A stretch of 64,000 bases of DNA, from contig OZ234498.1 in assembly GCA_965153455.1 (NCBI GenBank), forward strand, positions 12,772,001 through 12,836,000. Direction: 5' to 3'. The notes beneath the pieces are model-generated. The model worked only from the letters and a program-made list of their open reading frames with translations. It was not told where the DNA came from and did not search any database. How positions within the stretch are numbered: position 1 is the stretch's first letter; every line of letters starts with the position of its first letter. The position numbers were made by a program, and so were the translations under genes. This document shows, in pieces, positions 13,030 through 23,733 of the stretch. Source of the DNA: Sphagnum compactum. Lineage: Eukaryota; Bryophyta; Sphagnopsida; Sphagnales.

Positions 13030-14560
13030 TTTAAATAGGTAAATGACACAAGATATTGATAGCAATTTGTTTGTTTTTGCTAATACCTTTAATTTAAAAC
13101 TAATTGTGTGATTTTATGATTTTATTAGGATATGTTAGGGGAGGCACAATGTATGTTTCAACTATTTTCACAATGTATGTTTCAACAATTTTCAATACCT
13201 ACAATAGATTCTTGCCATTAAATAAATTAAGGTTATTACTAATCTTGGGCAAATATCAAAAATACCTCCAAGTATCACTTTTAAGAAACCTTGACTAAAA
13301 CCTTGATCACCAGTTCTCATTTGTATGAGAACTGTATGGTGAAAATTGGCTAGTCAAAAATAAATAAATAAATATTATATATATATATAGACCTGGGTGA
13401 AATAAAATCCCTATTTAGGTTAGGTTTTCAAGTTTCTGGTTACTATTCAAAACTAAAATTTAGGTTGAGATTAAGAAGGGGTTCCACTTTCCAATAACTC
13501 CCTTCTTTTCCTTAAACCTTCATTGTTGCGAATAAAAAGGGACTAGAACCCTTGTTTTTTTCCTCTTACATTATTTTGTTTAGTGTGTTGTAAGGTTGCA
13601 AGTTATAAATTACTTTTTTTTTTTCTTATTGTCTTCATTCCTTTTATCTTTTCAAGTGTTTTTTTATCTTCTCCTTCCCCTTCTTTTTTCCCTTTTCTTT
13701 CCCCTTCCTTCCCTTCTTCTTTTCTTTCCTTTCTTTCCTCATTGTTGCTTCTACTTTCCTTCACCATTACCATCACTACATCGCATTTCTCACTTGCCAC
13801 TTCGCACCTACTCCATTGCACTCTTCTTGCTACCTTGCATTAGCTTCTCACACTTCACCTACTGCTTCATGCTAGCTCTTCATGCTTCTCCCTGCTATTT
13901 TGCCATTCACCTTTTCATTTTGCCGTGTTGTTTCCCACATGTGATTTGCCCTATCTTTTTGCTTCATGCCCTACTACTTGATGCCTCACCTTGCTACTTC
14001 TCATTTCATGTTTCTTCTAAGGAACATGCTACCATTTCCTCCCCTTTGTTGTTTCACTACTTGTTGCTTTGCACTTTACAACCTTCTACTTGCCATGTGT
14101 CAACTTGTACTTCCCCCATTTTTTATTGCTTGCAAGTGAAGGAGTTTGGAGCATCAAGTTTCCTTGAACTTGGTAAGTCTTCCCTTTTTTTATTTTGATT
14201 ATTTTGAGTTTTTTTTTGGTTGAAGTTTTTTTCCTCTTTTTTTCTGAAAATAAGAGTTTTTTCTAAATTTATTTTTATGTTTTGTCTTCTTTTTGTTGTT
14301 TCACTTTCTTTCTATGTGTATTTTTAATATTATATTGTTTGTTTATGTGCAATATTCTAATCTTTTACAACACCAATTTTTACTAAACAATGAACTCCCT
14401 TTATGCATTTTTAAAAAAATCACAATGAGAAAGAACATTAAGTTATTTTGACTAATTTTTAAAACCTTAAACCCCCATTTTTTAAACCCGTAAACCTTTT
14501 TTTTATAATTTTTTTGTTCTATTTGTAAGTAGTTTTTTATTTGTTTAGTTGGTCGGTACC
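13030..14560. other. intergenic DNA with long polypyrimidine tract
   Basis: A strongly C/T-rich tract runs at about 13608-13760, followed by loosely repeated CTTGCTAC/TTCACTT/CTTCATGC blocks to about 14120. The long frame 13596-14198 is a by-product of the pyrimidine bias (Leu/Phe/Ser-rich). T-rich DNA follows up to the LURP-one-related promoter. Confidence 0.5.
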
Positions 14561-14578
14561 AAAAAAAAATCCACTAGC

Positions 14579-14590
14579 TTTAAATATATA
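14579..14590 (+). promoter_or_regulatory. TATA-like element upstream of LURP-one-related gene
   Basis: TTTAAATATATA lies about 130 bp upstream of the ATG at 14717, a plausible TATA box giving a 5' leader of roughly 100 nt. The position relative to the start and the absence of intervening ATG-led long frames support this. It has not been tested. Confidence 0.45.
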
Positions 14591-14716
14591 CTTGAAAACT
14601 TGTTAGTTTTTTGAGAGTTCTCAATTTTCTCTCTTCGATGACACAGAGTACATTCAAGAAGAGCGCAGAGACGTCCTCGTAGCGATCAAACTAAGCCTTG
14701 GTTATAAGAAAGTAGT

Positions 14717-16064
14717 ATGGCCAATCCTTCAGAGAGGATCGGTGGTCCAGTCATAGGAGAACAGTATTGTGTACCAAGTACATGTCAGTACAAGTTTTTC
14801 CAGAAGCGCAGAGGATCGAAGAATTGGAGCGTGGTTGATGCAGCAAATGGGACTGTGATTTTTACGCTGGTGAGATTTAACACGAATTCCAACGGATGGA
14901 TCCCCAAGTACGAAACCCAATTGGTGGATGCGCAGGGAAATATTGTAGCTCGAATTCAGGGCAAGGTAACATATTTACTACTGTGTTTACTGTAAGGTTC
15001 TGTTTAGGTCAAGGTATATAAGGGATCTGCCCGATGATTTATACTTCAAGTGTGATGATCATCTCTCCATGAGAGTGATCCAGTCATGACTAGATGTTCA
15101 TGGAGTGTGAATGGGTATTTTGTCTCCTTTCTGTTGGAGAGTGACGTTTGGAGCTGCCATCCATGGATTGATTGTTTTGGCAGGGGAGCAGATGGAAAGT
15201 ATTGGGTGGATCTGCAGATTCTAATGTCCTTTGTAGCGTGAAGAACTTTGGCGGGTTGTTACGTTGGAAGACGATTATCAAAGTTTTCCTTGCTTCCAAT
15301 TTGTCTGAGAAACAGCCTGACTACACAGTGGAGTTGAAGAAGATTTATGCACGGGATTATACCATTCTCCATGGAACACAACCCATGTCAGAGGTATGTG
15401 TGCGAAAAATCTTTGGACTGCTGATCAGATGGTTGATCTTGAATATATTAGAAATTACTCAACCATCATGGAGAAGCTGCTATCGATGTATTATGCTTGA
15501 TTCATGACAAGATCTTATAGGCGCTGCAAGGGAAATTAAAGGTAGAAAGCAGAATTCATTGCGTAACACGCACGTCATGGATGGTGCACGCTGTTTCTTT
15601 GTAATGATATGTTTGTGATAATAATATAGTGGCTGGGTGCATGAAGCCCTGAACGATATTAGCCTCCTTTACAGCTTTTGACTCCGTCAAGTTTGCCAGA
15701 TCTAGAGATCTTACGCACACCCATTTGGAGCCTTAGTAGCTCAGAGTGTACTACTACTTAGCTCATCGATCGATCATCCCCTGAAGTAATAATCCGATGG
15801 ATTTGATGAGTTTAGTTACATGATTTTGTGTGGGATCTTGATCTTCATTCAACATCATCGCCCTTGTGGCTCTGGATCCAGGTGGAGGTTAATCCCAGGT
15901 AGTTCGGGAGACCCAAGTACACAGTCACAGTGAATGCAGGTGCAGATTGCGCCTTCGTGTTGCTTCTTGTCATGATCATGGAGAAGAAGAGGGCCCAGCA
16001 GGCCAGAGCCGGTGCCGCCAGTGCCGGTGCCGTCAACGCCGGTGCACCTGTTGGTGGTTGTTAA
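14717..16064 (+). CDS. LURP-one-related (LOR/DUF567) protein, three exons, 206 aa
   Basis: Exons are 14717-14965, 15184-15393 and 15903-16064, with GT-AG borders and phase 0 at both junctions. The joined protein is 206 aa, usual for LOR proteins. It starts MANPSERIGGPVIG and has the tubby-like barrel strands of the family. Exon 1 gives WSVVDAANGTVIF and TQLVDAQGNIVARIQGK. Exon 2 gives GSRWKVLGGSA and PDYTVELKKIYARDYTILHG. Exon 3 gives FGRPKYTVTVNAGADCAFVLLL, matching the conserved C-terminal strand and hydrophobic helix. The tail is unusual: KKRAQQ, then an Ala/Gly-rich stretch ending GGC. Family members in Arabidopsis include the LURP1 defence gene; the biochemical role is unknown. In exon 3 the acceptor GTAG/TTC was chosen because the upstream AG sites lead into a stop. 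A TATA-like box lies about 130 bp upstream. The gene appears intact. Confidence 0.88.
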
Positions 16065-16112
16065 ATTAGTCCAACTTGCAGCTGTTGGTGGTTTCTAAAT
16101 TAGTCCAACTTG
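16048..16112 (+). repeat. 34-bp tandem duplication spanning the LURP-one-related stop codon
   Basis: CTGTTGGTGGTTGTTAAATT-AGTCCAACTTG is followed by CAG and then CTGTTGGTGGTTTCTAAATT-AGTCCAACTTG. The first copy contains the last codons and TAA of the gene. The second is in the 3' UTR and has TCT in place of TGT, with AAA in place of the TAA frame. It is probably a recent slippage duplication. Confidence 0.8.
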
Positions 16113-16321
16113 TTCTAACTAGTGCGCAAAACTGAGCTTTTAAGTTTGGTCATTTGTAGACTTTGCTTGACATTTGAGTAGCTATGTACAATTTGGATCA
16201 TCACATGTATGAAAGAAATAGTATATCTGGGGATTTTGAGTACAGCGCCATTGGATAGATAGTTCAATGGGATTTCAGTACCCATTTGTAGACTGCACAT
16301 GACATTATATTATTAAATAAG

Positions 16322-16590
16322 GGTATGAAATACTCAGACTCAGAATTAAATGCACCAGGCTTGAGAACATTTATAGCTACAGTACACATAACAGCAGCAG
16401 TGATTGATTGAAAGCGTTCAGGAAAAGAAAGGACAGGGCAAACTCAGTTTAGCACCAAATTTGCTGCTAAACTGAGTTTCATGGCCTGTTGAAGCCCAGT
16501 GTACTTTTTTTGTTCCTGCTTTTTGAAATCTCGTCCCTTATGTGACCAACCAGAACGTTTCAGTGCCGTCTTTGCCTGACTTTACGAATA
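16322..16590. repeat. dispersed repeat family C, copy 2, with perfect 15-bp hairpin
   Basis: This partner of 10019-10316 begins about 260 bp after the LURP-one-related stop. Its central hairpin is AAACTCAGTTTAGCA (16440-16454) with TGCTAAACTGAGTTT (16465-16479), a perfect 15-bp stem and a 10-nt loop. In copy 1 the stem is 9 bp and mostly different in sequence. Confidence 0.65.
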
Positions 16591-16594
16591 ATTT

Positions 16595-18180
16595 ATTGTG
16601 TTGTCACTTCCTTCATAGAGCCTAGCTTTGAAAAGGTTGTTTGGAAATTTTTACTTCTTTCTTTGTTGTTGTTGTTGTTGCTTGCCCCTTTCTACAAGTT
16701 TGCATCATGGCTAACATGGGAGACAACACTTTTGAAGCAAAGAAGCTCCTGGGTTAATCAAATCATAATGTGTGAAAGTTCAAAGTAAAAATTTTGTTGC
16801 TAAGAGAGGATTTCTAATTCAAGATAAAGAATTTGTCCTCAAGAAAGGATTTCTGATTTCAAAATAAAGATATTGTTGCTAAGAGAAGATTTTTAATTTT
16901 GTGATGAGCAATTGTAATCAAATGAGTGAACGATGACAAAGGATTCAACCAAAACCTTTTTTGAACATTTTGATTTTTTTATAGAAAGAATTTTTTTGCA
17001 ACATATTATCTTGAATAATTCAAAATAAACTGCGATATCTTATTTGGAATTATTAAACGATGGTTTTTCACATTTGTACATGATTGTGCATGTATATGGT
17101 TTAAAAGTTAAAATGCAATAAATGTCAAAATGGATTTTTTAAATCAATTAAAAAGTTTTTTGGCAACATTATTTCCTGCACATGTGACTTGCACCTAATG
17201 TTAGAAACTTTGAACCTAATCAATACAAAAACTAAACAAATCATTTAATAAAATAATCATTTCCCTTACAGACCTTTGTTTCAAAATCTCAAGGCTTTGA
17301 AATTTTCATATCATTTATTTTCTCATTAAATTGACGTAATGAACAAGTAATTGCATAAAGGAAGCATGATTTTCTTGTTCAAAAGTTTGAAATCAATTGC
17401 ATCATTTTATGCATTCATTTGTATAAAACTCTAATATGAACAATTGACCATAAATCAGTCAAGGACTCAAAAAAGCTTTTATACAACATCCAATTATTTT
17501 TTAATTTTTTAAAAAGATTTTATCCATTTAATAGTAGAAACACAATTATACATCAAAGTTACAATATATCAAGCATAATTTACAAAAAATTTAAATTGTC
17601 ATTCGTAATTTTTTTTCAATTAAACACTCCTTTTTGGAACCCCAACTATGAATGAGCCATGTTGACCCCTAGGTTCAATTTGCAATTTCAAAACTTCTTT
17701 GACCTATTGAGATTGCTTTAATTTTTTTTAATTTTTTTTTTAAAGTTCAGAATTAATTAAATACATGATTTTTGAGTTAGTCAAAATGAACAAAGTTAAT
17801 CATGTTAGTCATGTTAATCACAATGGGGTGAAACTAACATGTTTTTGTTGTAGTGTTATTACTATGTCAATTTACTCCTCATTTTAATTTGTGAGAAAAG
17901 GGACTTTGAGTAATTAATATTAAAAAAATTCATATGATTCTACTCATGAGTTGCACAAGCTTTGTATATTAGTTGATTGATTATTTATTTATTTATTTAT
18001 TTATTTAGTAAATAAATTCCCAAACCTACAATGAAGGTTGGTTGGGCCTGCACAATAGGTAATGAACAAGTAGCTTGTCAGAGAATGACTTTGCCCTGGC
18101 ATGCACAAGGATGATAAATATTCAACATATTACTAAGGGTGACTTTAGACGAGGGTCCAAGACCAAAAAGTGGAAAATTG
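16595..18180. other. AT-rich intergenic DNA
   Basis: Contains short diverged repeats near 16795-16890 (GTTGCTAAGAGA / GATTTCTAATT / AAGATAAAGA blocks, about three copies) and a TTTA run at 17984-18008. No gene was recognised. Confidence 0.5.
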
Positions 18181-18193
18181 AAGCTAAACCTAC

Positions 18194-19985
18194 ATGGCAC
18201 CTCAGTCGTTTATAGATGAAAATAGAATAAGACCTAATAATGAGACAATTGAAATATCCATGAATGATATAATTATGGACGAACAATATGAAGAAAACAC
18301 TAGTGTGCAAACTAAAGGAAGCAAAAACCAAAAGAAGGAAACTAAAGAAGTAATGAAGATTAACCTTAAAAAATTTCATGTTCAAAGAAAAATTTGGAAA
18401 CCTCATAGAAGAACATTTTTATGTTGGGGATTTTATTATGTAAATAATAATGTAGCAATTGATTTTGAAAATACAAAAATCATGCGTAGTATACTTTGTC
18501 ATAAAAAATCAATAATTATAACAATTCCAAAAACACAAGAAAGAAAATGATTAATTTCTTATTATAAAACAAATGGAATAACTTATTTTTAAAAACATGT
18601 GTATGCAGATCATATGCTTATTGTAAAAAATTTGAAGAAGAAGTGAACAATTCAATGAAACAAACAAAGAAAAGACATCTTGCAAAGAAAATATTAAATA
18701 TATCTAGAGGGTCAATCTCAAAAAAAATTATTCTAAAAGATTATTTCCAAAAGGAGGATGTGCCACAAAAGATTTCTTTGAGGACCTTGGTCTTTTGATC
18801 GTAAAAAATAATTTACTATTTTAGTTTGTGGAAAGTATTTGGCTAAAACAGTTGGTTTTATTCTTGTGTCCGTGGTAATATTGTTTAGTGTTTTTAAACA
18901 TTTTGAACTTTTCAATTGAATAATAATACTATTCATTTTATTGTTGTTTTGTTATGCAAGTTTGTTAGTAAGATTATTATGTTTCAAGAGGCATTGTTAG
19001 TTTGTTCTACAATTGTGTTTTGTTATAGCAGACAAATTATTGTGAAGGTTATTAGTCGAGTGCCTCCACTTCTAACTTGGCAAATCTTTTAGATTATTGT
19101 GGATTGTCTTTCTCTAATTTTTTCTATATGTGTTTTTTGCTAGTCATGTGGACATTGATTACTTGCATTACATTTTACAATTTTGATGAGTTAAAATTTT
19201 TTAAAAAAAATCAAGTGTTCCTTCATTTGAAAGCCTAATGGGAGGTGATTCAATTGTTGTTGATGAATTGGCTTTGTTGGTTTCTAACATTAGAAAGGAA
19301 GTTTGTGGTGTGTTGGATTCTTTTCTTTCATTCTTAACAAAATATGAAAAAAAAAAAACTCGTAATATGATTTTTTTGATGTTAAACCCTAGGTTTAAAA
19401 ACCTTTAAATATTATCTTCATTTGTTGGACGGGAACAAGGTGTTAGTCTTGTTGTGGAATATGACAAGAAATCTTTATATCCTATGTTGGTCAAATGCCA
19501 TGAACGTTTTCATCCTTTGATAGGTTAACCAAAGATATTTTTTATTAGGATTGTAATTTGGATATTTTTGAGCAAACTACAAGTATAAATGAACCAATAG
19601 AAGAGCTTGTCAAGAGAGAGGTGTTAATTTTTAAACAATACCAAATAGATGTTAAAATGTCTTCTTTAATGGTAGGAGAAACATGAAGCAATGTTTCCTA
19701 TTATTGGTTTTTTAGTTCACTAGATTTTCAGCATTGTTGGATCACATATTGAAACAAAAAGGATTTTTTTGTTGATTAGAATACTTACTAACCTTAGGAG
19801 ATGTCGTTTATAAATTGAAAATTTAGAGAAAATGATATTTGTCAACAAAAATTGGCATAATGAGAATAGGATGTAAATCTCCATTTAATTTAGTAAAATT
19901 CCTTAAGAGGGATATAAATTTAGAAGAGAAGTTAAAACAATTTGAAAGTGACTTTGAAAAGGATGAAGTTGTTGAAGTATGAAAA
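18194..19985 (+). pseudogene. decayed hAT-superfamily transposase
   Basis: Pieces of one transposase can be read in order across all three plus frames. The N-terminal part (18194-18600) has a BED-like region with CWGFYYVNNNVAIDFENTKI, MRSILCHKK and then YYKTNGIT, followed by KKFEEEVNNSMKQTKKRHLAKK. A middle part near 19380-19510 reads MLNPRFKNL and SSFVGREQGVSLVVEYDKKS. The C-terminal dimerisation domain (19690-19980) gives MFPIIGFLVH, IFSIVGSHIETKRIF, ILTNLRRCRL, IENLEKMIFVNKNWHNENRM and FLKRDINLEEKLKQFESDFE. Many stops and frameshifts break it, including TAG and TAA where Gln is expected (near 19721 and 19810). It is certainly not functional. No terminal repeats or target duplication were found. 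Confidence 0.75.
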
Positions 19986-19999
19986 TGGAATAAATATAC

Positions 20000-20202
20000 C
20001 ATTGGTTCTATTTTAGAATTTCTTTTGTAACACCGCGTGTGAATGTTAAAAAATTTAAGAATAAAAATAAAATCAATAATTTTTTAATATTTTGGTTAGT
20101 GAAAACCACCAAATGATGACCAACTATTTTCAAATTTATGAGTATCGGCATTGTGAGAATCAATTAAAATGTTTTTGTAAAATTATTGATACCTTGACTC
20201 GT

Positions 20203-20241
<39 letters not shown>

Positions 20242-20600
20242 AAAGTGAGAATGAAAACCTTTTGTGATCTATTTTGTGAAAACCAGATTTGGTAGGTATC
20301 AAAAAATTTGATACCCACCCAACATTAGTCATTACGTACTTGGTGAATAGTTGGAGCTATAGCTCCATAACTCTTAGAGTTGTTGCAAATTGTGTCCATT
20401 TTGGTAATGATGACTAAAATTATTAATTGATGTGGCATTACTAATTCATTTTTAAAATCTTTCAATTTTTTGTTTTTTTGGATTGAACTATGGATGAAAC
20501 TAAAACCAAGTTGTGTACAACCCATGACTATAATGCCCAATTTTTTTTAACATTTTGGTTGATTATCAAAAGTTCATCAAACTTGAGATAAGTCATCAAT
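20000..20600. other. AT-rich DNA with (TA)15 microsatellite
   Basis: A perfect TA dinucleotide run occupies 20205-20234. The rest is AT-rich with no recognisable gene. Confidence 0.6.
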
Positions 20601-20690
20601 CAATGCAAAACATGTCCAAATTTAGATTTGAACCTTCACCTTTTCGGCCACAACACAATGCCTTTGCCATCCAACCAATATCACCTCACA
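20600..20690 (-). repeat. tRNA-like SINE head (candidate), minus strand
   Basis: On the minus strand, TGGTTGGATGGCAAAGGC (A-box-like) is followed about 40 bp later by GAAGGTTCAAATCT (B-box-like). The arrangement and wording match the candidate at 9600-9700. It does not fold as a tRNA. Confidence 0.35.
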
Positions 20691-20699
20691 GGGTCGTAA

Positions 20700-21570
20700 A
20701 ATTTGCTATCACAAAATATATAAACATTATTTTTTTGAATATTGCACATTATATGTTTATTACATAATTACATTATGTAATGATGAAATTGATTACACAT
20801 GTACATGATTAATATCATTATTTAACTTAATTCATAAATTAGTTTCATAACCACATTGAAATTTATAATGTTTAAAATTCCAAAAAATTAAAACGTTAAA
20901 TTAATTTTTATATGTTGAGTTGGGCAAAACACCAAGAATAATGATGTTGTTAAATTTTCGTTTAAAAAAATTCACAATGAAATAAATTTCACTTCTGAAA
21001 TTATATAATTAAAATTATTCACATGCCTTCAATTTGTAAATTTTATTGAATTTGTAGTTATTTTCAATTTCAAATTTAAAGACACTACATTACTTCAAGT
21101 TTCACATGTACATTGGTTATATTTTACTTTCTTAATAATTTAAAATTTTGATCCTCCATTTTTTCACATGTCATTTTGTTATATTTTAGTTGTTGTCCCT
21201 TATTTTGAATTTTATATGAAACCGTACAAATAAGAATATGAAATTTGTAATTTACTTTCAACTATATCACACATCCCAAAAAAAAAATTGTTTTTAATCA
21301 CATGGGACATGTCATATTCTATGTCAAAATGTTTATAATTGTCTTTAATCACATTTGACATGTCAAATTAATGCCTATGATTATTTTTAATTGCTTACAT
21401 AGTCAATGTATGTGTTGGATATTTCATGCATACTTTGGCATGTTCGATTTGACTATAATGTCATTAATCAAAATAGATACATCTACTTTTTTTTATTGAA
21501 CAAGTATGGTTGACTCCATAGTCATTGTAGTCACAAAATGTAAGAGGCATAAAAATCATGTTTTTTTAGT
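20700..21570. other. AT-rich intergenic DNA
   Basis: Low-complexity AT-rich sequence with repeated CACATG/GACATGTCA words. No gene was recognised. Confidence 0.5.
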
Positions 21571-21574
21571 AATG

Positions 21575-21945
21575 AATGGTGGTAGGTAGCAACAACCTAA
21601 CTCCCATAAACTCCAATAATTTGTTAATTTAATTAAGTTAAAGTTAGTAATTGAATACTTGTTATTCATTTAAGCTTAACCTTAATACTTTAGCATTTGA
21701 TTTTAATGTATTTGAATAGACCATTAGAATATCATATATATAAGTTTTGAATGGGAAATTGAGTATCATACATATAAGTTTTGAATGGGAAACTGAGTAT
21801 CATACATATGGTACTCAATTTCCCACTCAAAACTTATACCCTAGTTTGGTTGAGAATAATAGTGGTAGGTTCAACAACATGACCCCCATGAGCTCAAATA
21901 ATTTGTTAGCCTTGTTAAGTTAAAATCAACAATTGAATACTTGTG
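21575..21945. repeat. direct repeats flanking a tandem-plus-inverted hairpin
   Basis: Two direct repeats of about 85 bp (21575-21665 and 21862-21945) share GTGGTAGGT..CAACAAC, AATAATTTGTTA, GTTAAGTTAAA and CAATTGAATACTTGT. Between them TATAAGTTTTGAATGGGAAA-type sequence occurs twice in tandem (21739-21764 and 21773-21798, period 34 bp). It occurs a third time inverted (21813-21838). The last two copies form a 26-bp stem with two mismatches and a 14-nt loop. It looks like a small foldback or MITE-like element. Confidence 0.6.
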
Positions 21946-21949
21946 AACC

Positions 21950-23200
21950 TAATTAAGGTTAATGAAATGACAACTAAGCAAAGGATATCACTAATATTGA
22001 AATGATCAAACTAAGTAATGGTTTCATGTTGTCAATTTTGGGAACAAACTTTGCTTGTACCTAGTTGAAAAACATGTGTTGCCCAACCATTTCCAAGTTG
22101 CTATTGCTAGTTGCACACTACCTTATTCAAGATTCTATCATCCCTTTGCTTTTCACCATCTTTGACTCCTTGTTTTCAATCCCACCAACAAGCTTATCTA
22201 TGAAGGGGATTTTGCATTGTAACTCCTTTTGCTCTTTGTTTTTTCATGAAAAATCTTAGAACCAAATTTGCAAAAACAGTTGTTCTAGCATGTTTCAAGA
22301 TCGCATGCTCTCTCACACACACGTGAACTTTACATTCACTTTGAGTAATCCCACATTTATGTATCAAGTCTAGGTTTGTAAAGATCATGTTCTTAATGCT
22401 TTCACTTACATCCATCTCTCCTTGGCCAACAATTCAAACTCTTCTTTCTTTCAACTTTTCTAGGAGACCTAAATGTCAATACAACAATGATAGATCGAGC
22501 CCAACAACTCATACCTAATATGCAAAACACAATTTGAGATCTCCAAACTAAGGAAACACCCTTTCATATTTATTCGAAGATTTTTTTAACTAAAACCCCA
22601 TTCACATTTTATTCTACTTGTAGAAATGCAAAAAAAAAAAAAAACATTATCGTGCCACAATGAAAAGGTATACCAAATACCCTTCAAGGGTTCACCATAT
22701 TAATATCATTATAATTCATGAAAGTTAGGAGTCTTAATGCGAGTAAAGGAGGAGATTACTTATTTGAAAGGAATGTTTACTTCATGTGCCTATGCTAGTG
22801 AATGCGATGAAATGCATGATATAGTTTTTGATGTTTTGCATTCATTGTAAAGGAAATAAACTTTCATGTGATATGAAAATAGTTGTGCATTTTTCTCTCT
22901 TCCACACTTCAAACATCTTTGTGATGTTAACATTAAAAAGCATTGTCGTTGGTGATCTCATTTGTGCAAATATTTACAAATTACCCAATATACATCTAGG
23001 AGGGCCTCTTATACTAGCCTAACTATCATTGGGACATTTAGCAAGCTACGAAGCATGCTTGTGAATTTTTACAAACTTAGCAAGTAACTTGGAATGGCAA
23101 ATTTTTATTTTTTGGGTCCATTTTTTCATCTTGATTTGTTTCCCTCTGCCCTCTTTTTATTGGATTTGGGTAGAATTGTTCATCATCAAACATGTACCTA
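21950..23200. other. AT-rich intergenic DNA
   Basis: No protein-like frame and no structured repeat beyond A runs (22628-22645) were seen. Confidence 0.5.
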
Positions 23201-23213
23201 ACATTGAACACTT

Positions 23214-23690
23214 TCCAATATTTTCCTCATTCCTTAACCAAATTGAGCGATTTTTTGTGTCATTGAACATACAAACAAAAGGGTTACAAATGTTCTTTGA
23301 GGGTTGGAAGTAAAAGAGCAATGTCAAAACATAGCAAGAGGCAAGTTGCTTCACATTTTTGAAAGATAGCTCTCAACCCTCTCTATTTCCAGCCCATAAT
23401 CTTTCTCATTTTTAGTTCGTCTTGAGTGATTTAAAAACCTGCCAACTAGGGCTTTACAAAACTCATTTCTATTCCAAGCTCAAAGATGCAACAATTGAAG
23501 ATTTTAAGCTTGAAACCCTAATCTATTTAAATTCACTTGTCACCGAACACCACCGAACTCTCTTACACCAAACACCCCATATCTTCCCTATTCCTTTACT
23601 AAATTGAGCAAATTTTGCGGCATTGAAAGCTCCAGATAGAGAGTTACAAATGTTCTTCGAGCTTCAGAAGCAAAGGAACAATGTGTGAGG
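23214..23690. repeat. diverged direct duplication, about 110-125 bp units 366 bp apart
   Basis: Copy 1 is 23214-23338 and copy 2 is 23580-23690. Shared blocks are TCCTTAACCAAATTGAGC/CCTTTACTAAATTGAGCA, CATTGAA, GAGTTACAAATGTTCTTCGAG (GGGTTACAAATGTTCTTTGAG in copy 1), GGAAGTAAAAGAGCAATGT / AGAAGCAAAGGAACAATGT. Copy 2 ends about 45 bp before the first PP2C exon, so it may include the old leader or promoter of that gene. Confidence 0.55.
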
Positions 23691-23733
23691 ATTCAATCTG
23701 CTTTAAGTTCTTAAGAGTCGCGATGCGGAGTAG

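Noticed and set aside
13596-14198. 200-codon frame
   Set aside because: Composition follows the polypyrimidine tract (Leu/Phe/Ser/Pro); no motif, and an overlapping frame of similar openness exists.
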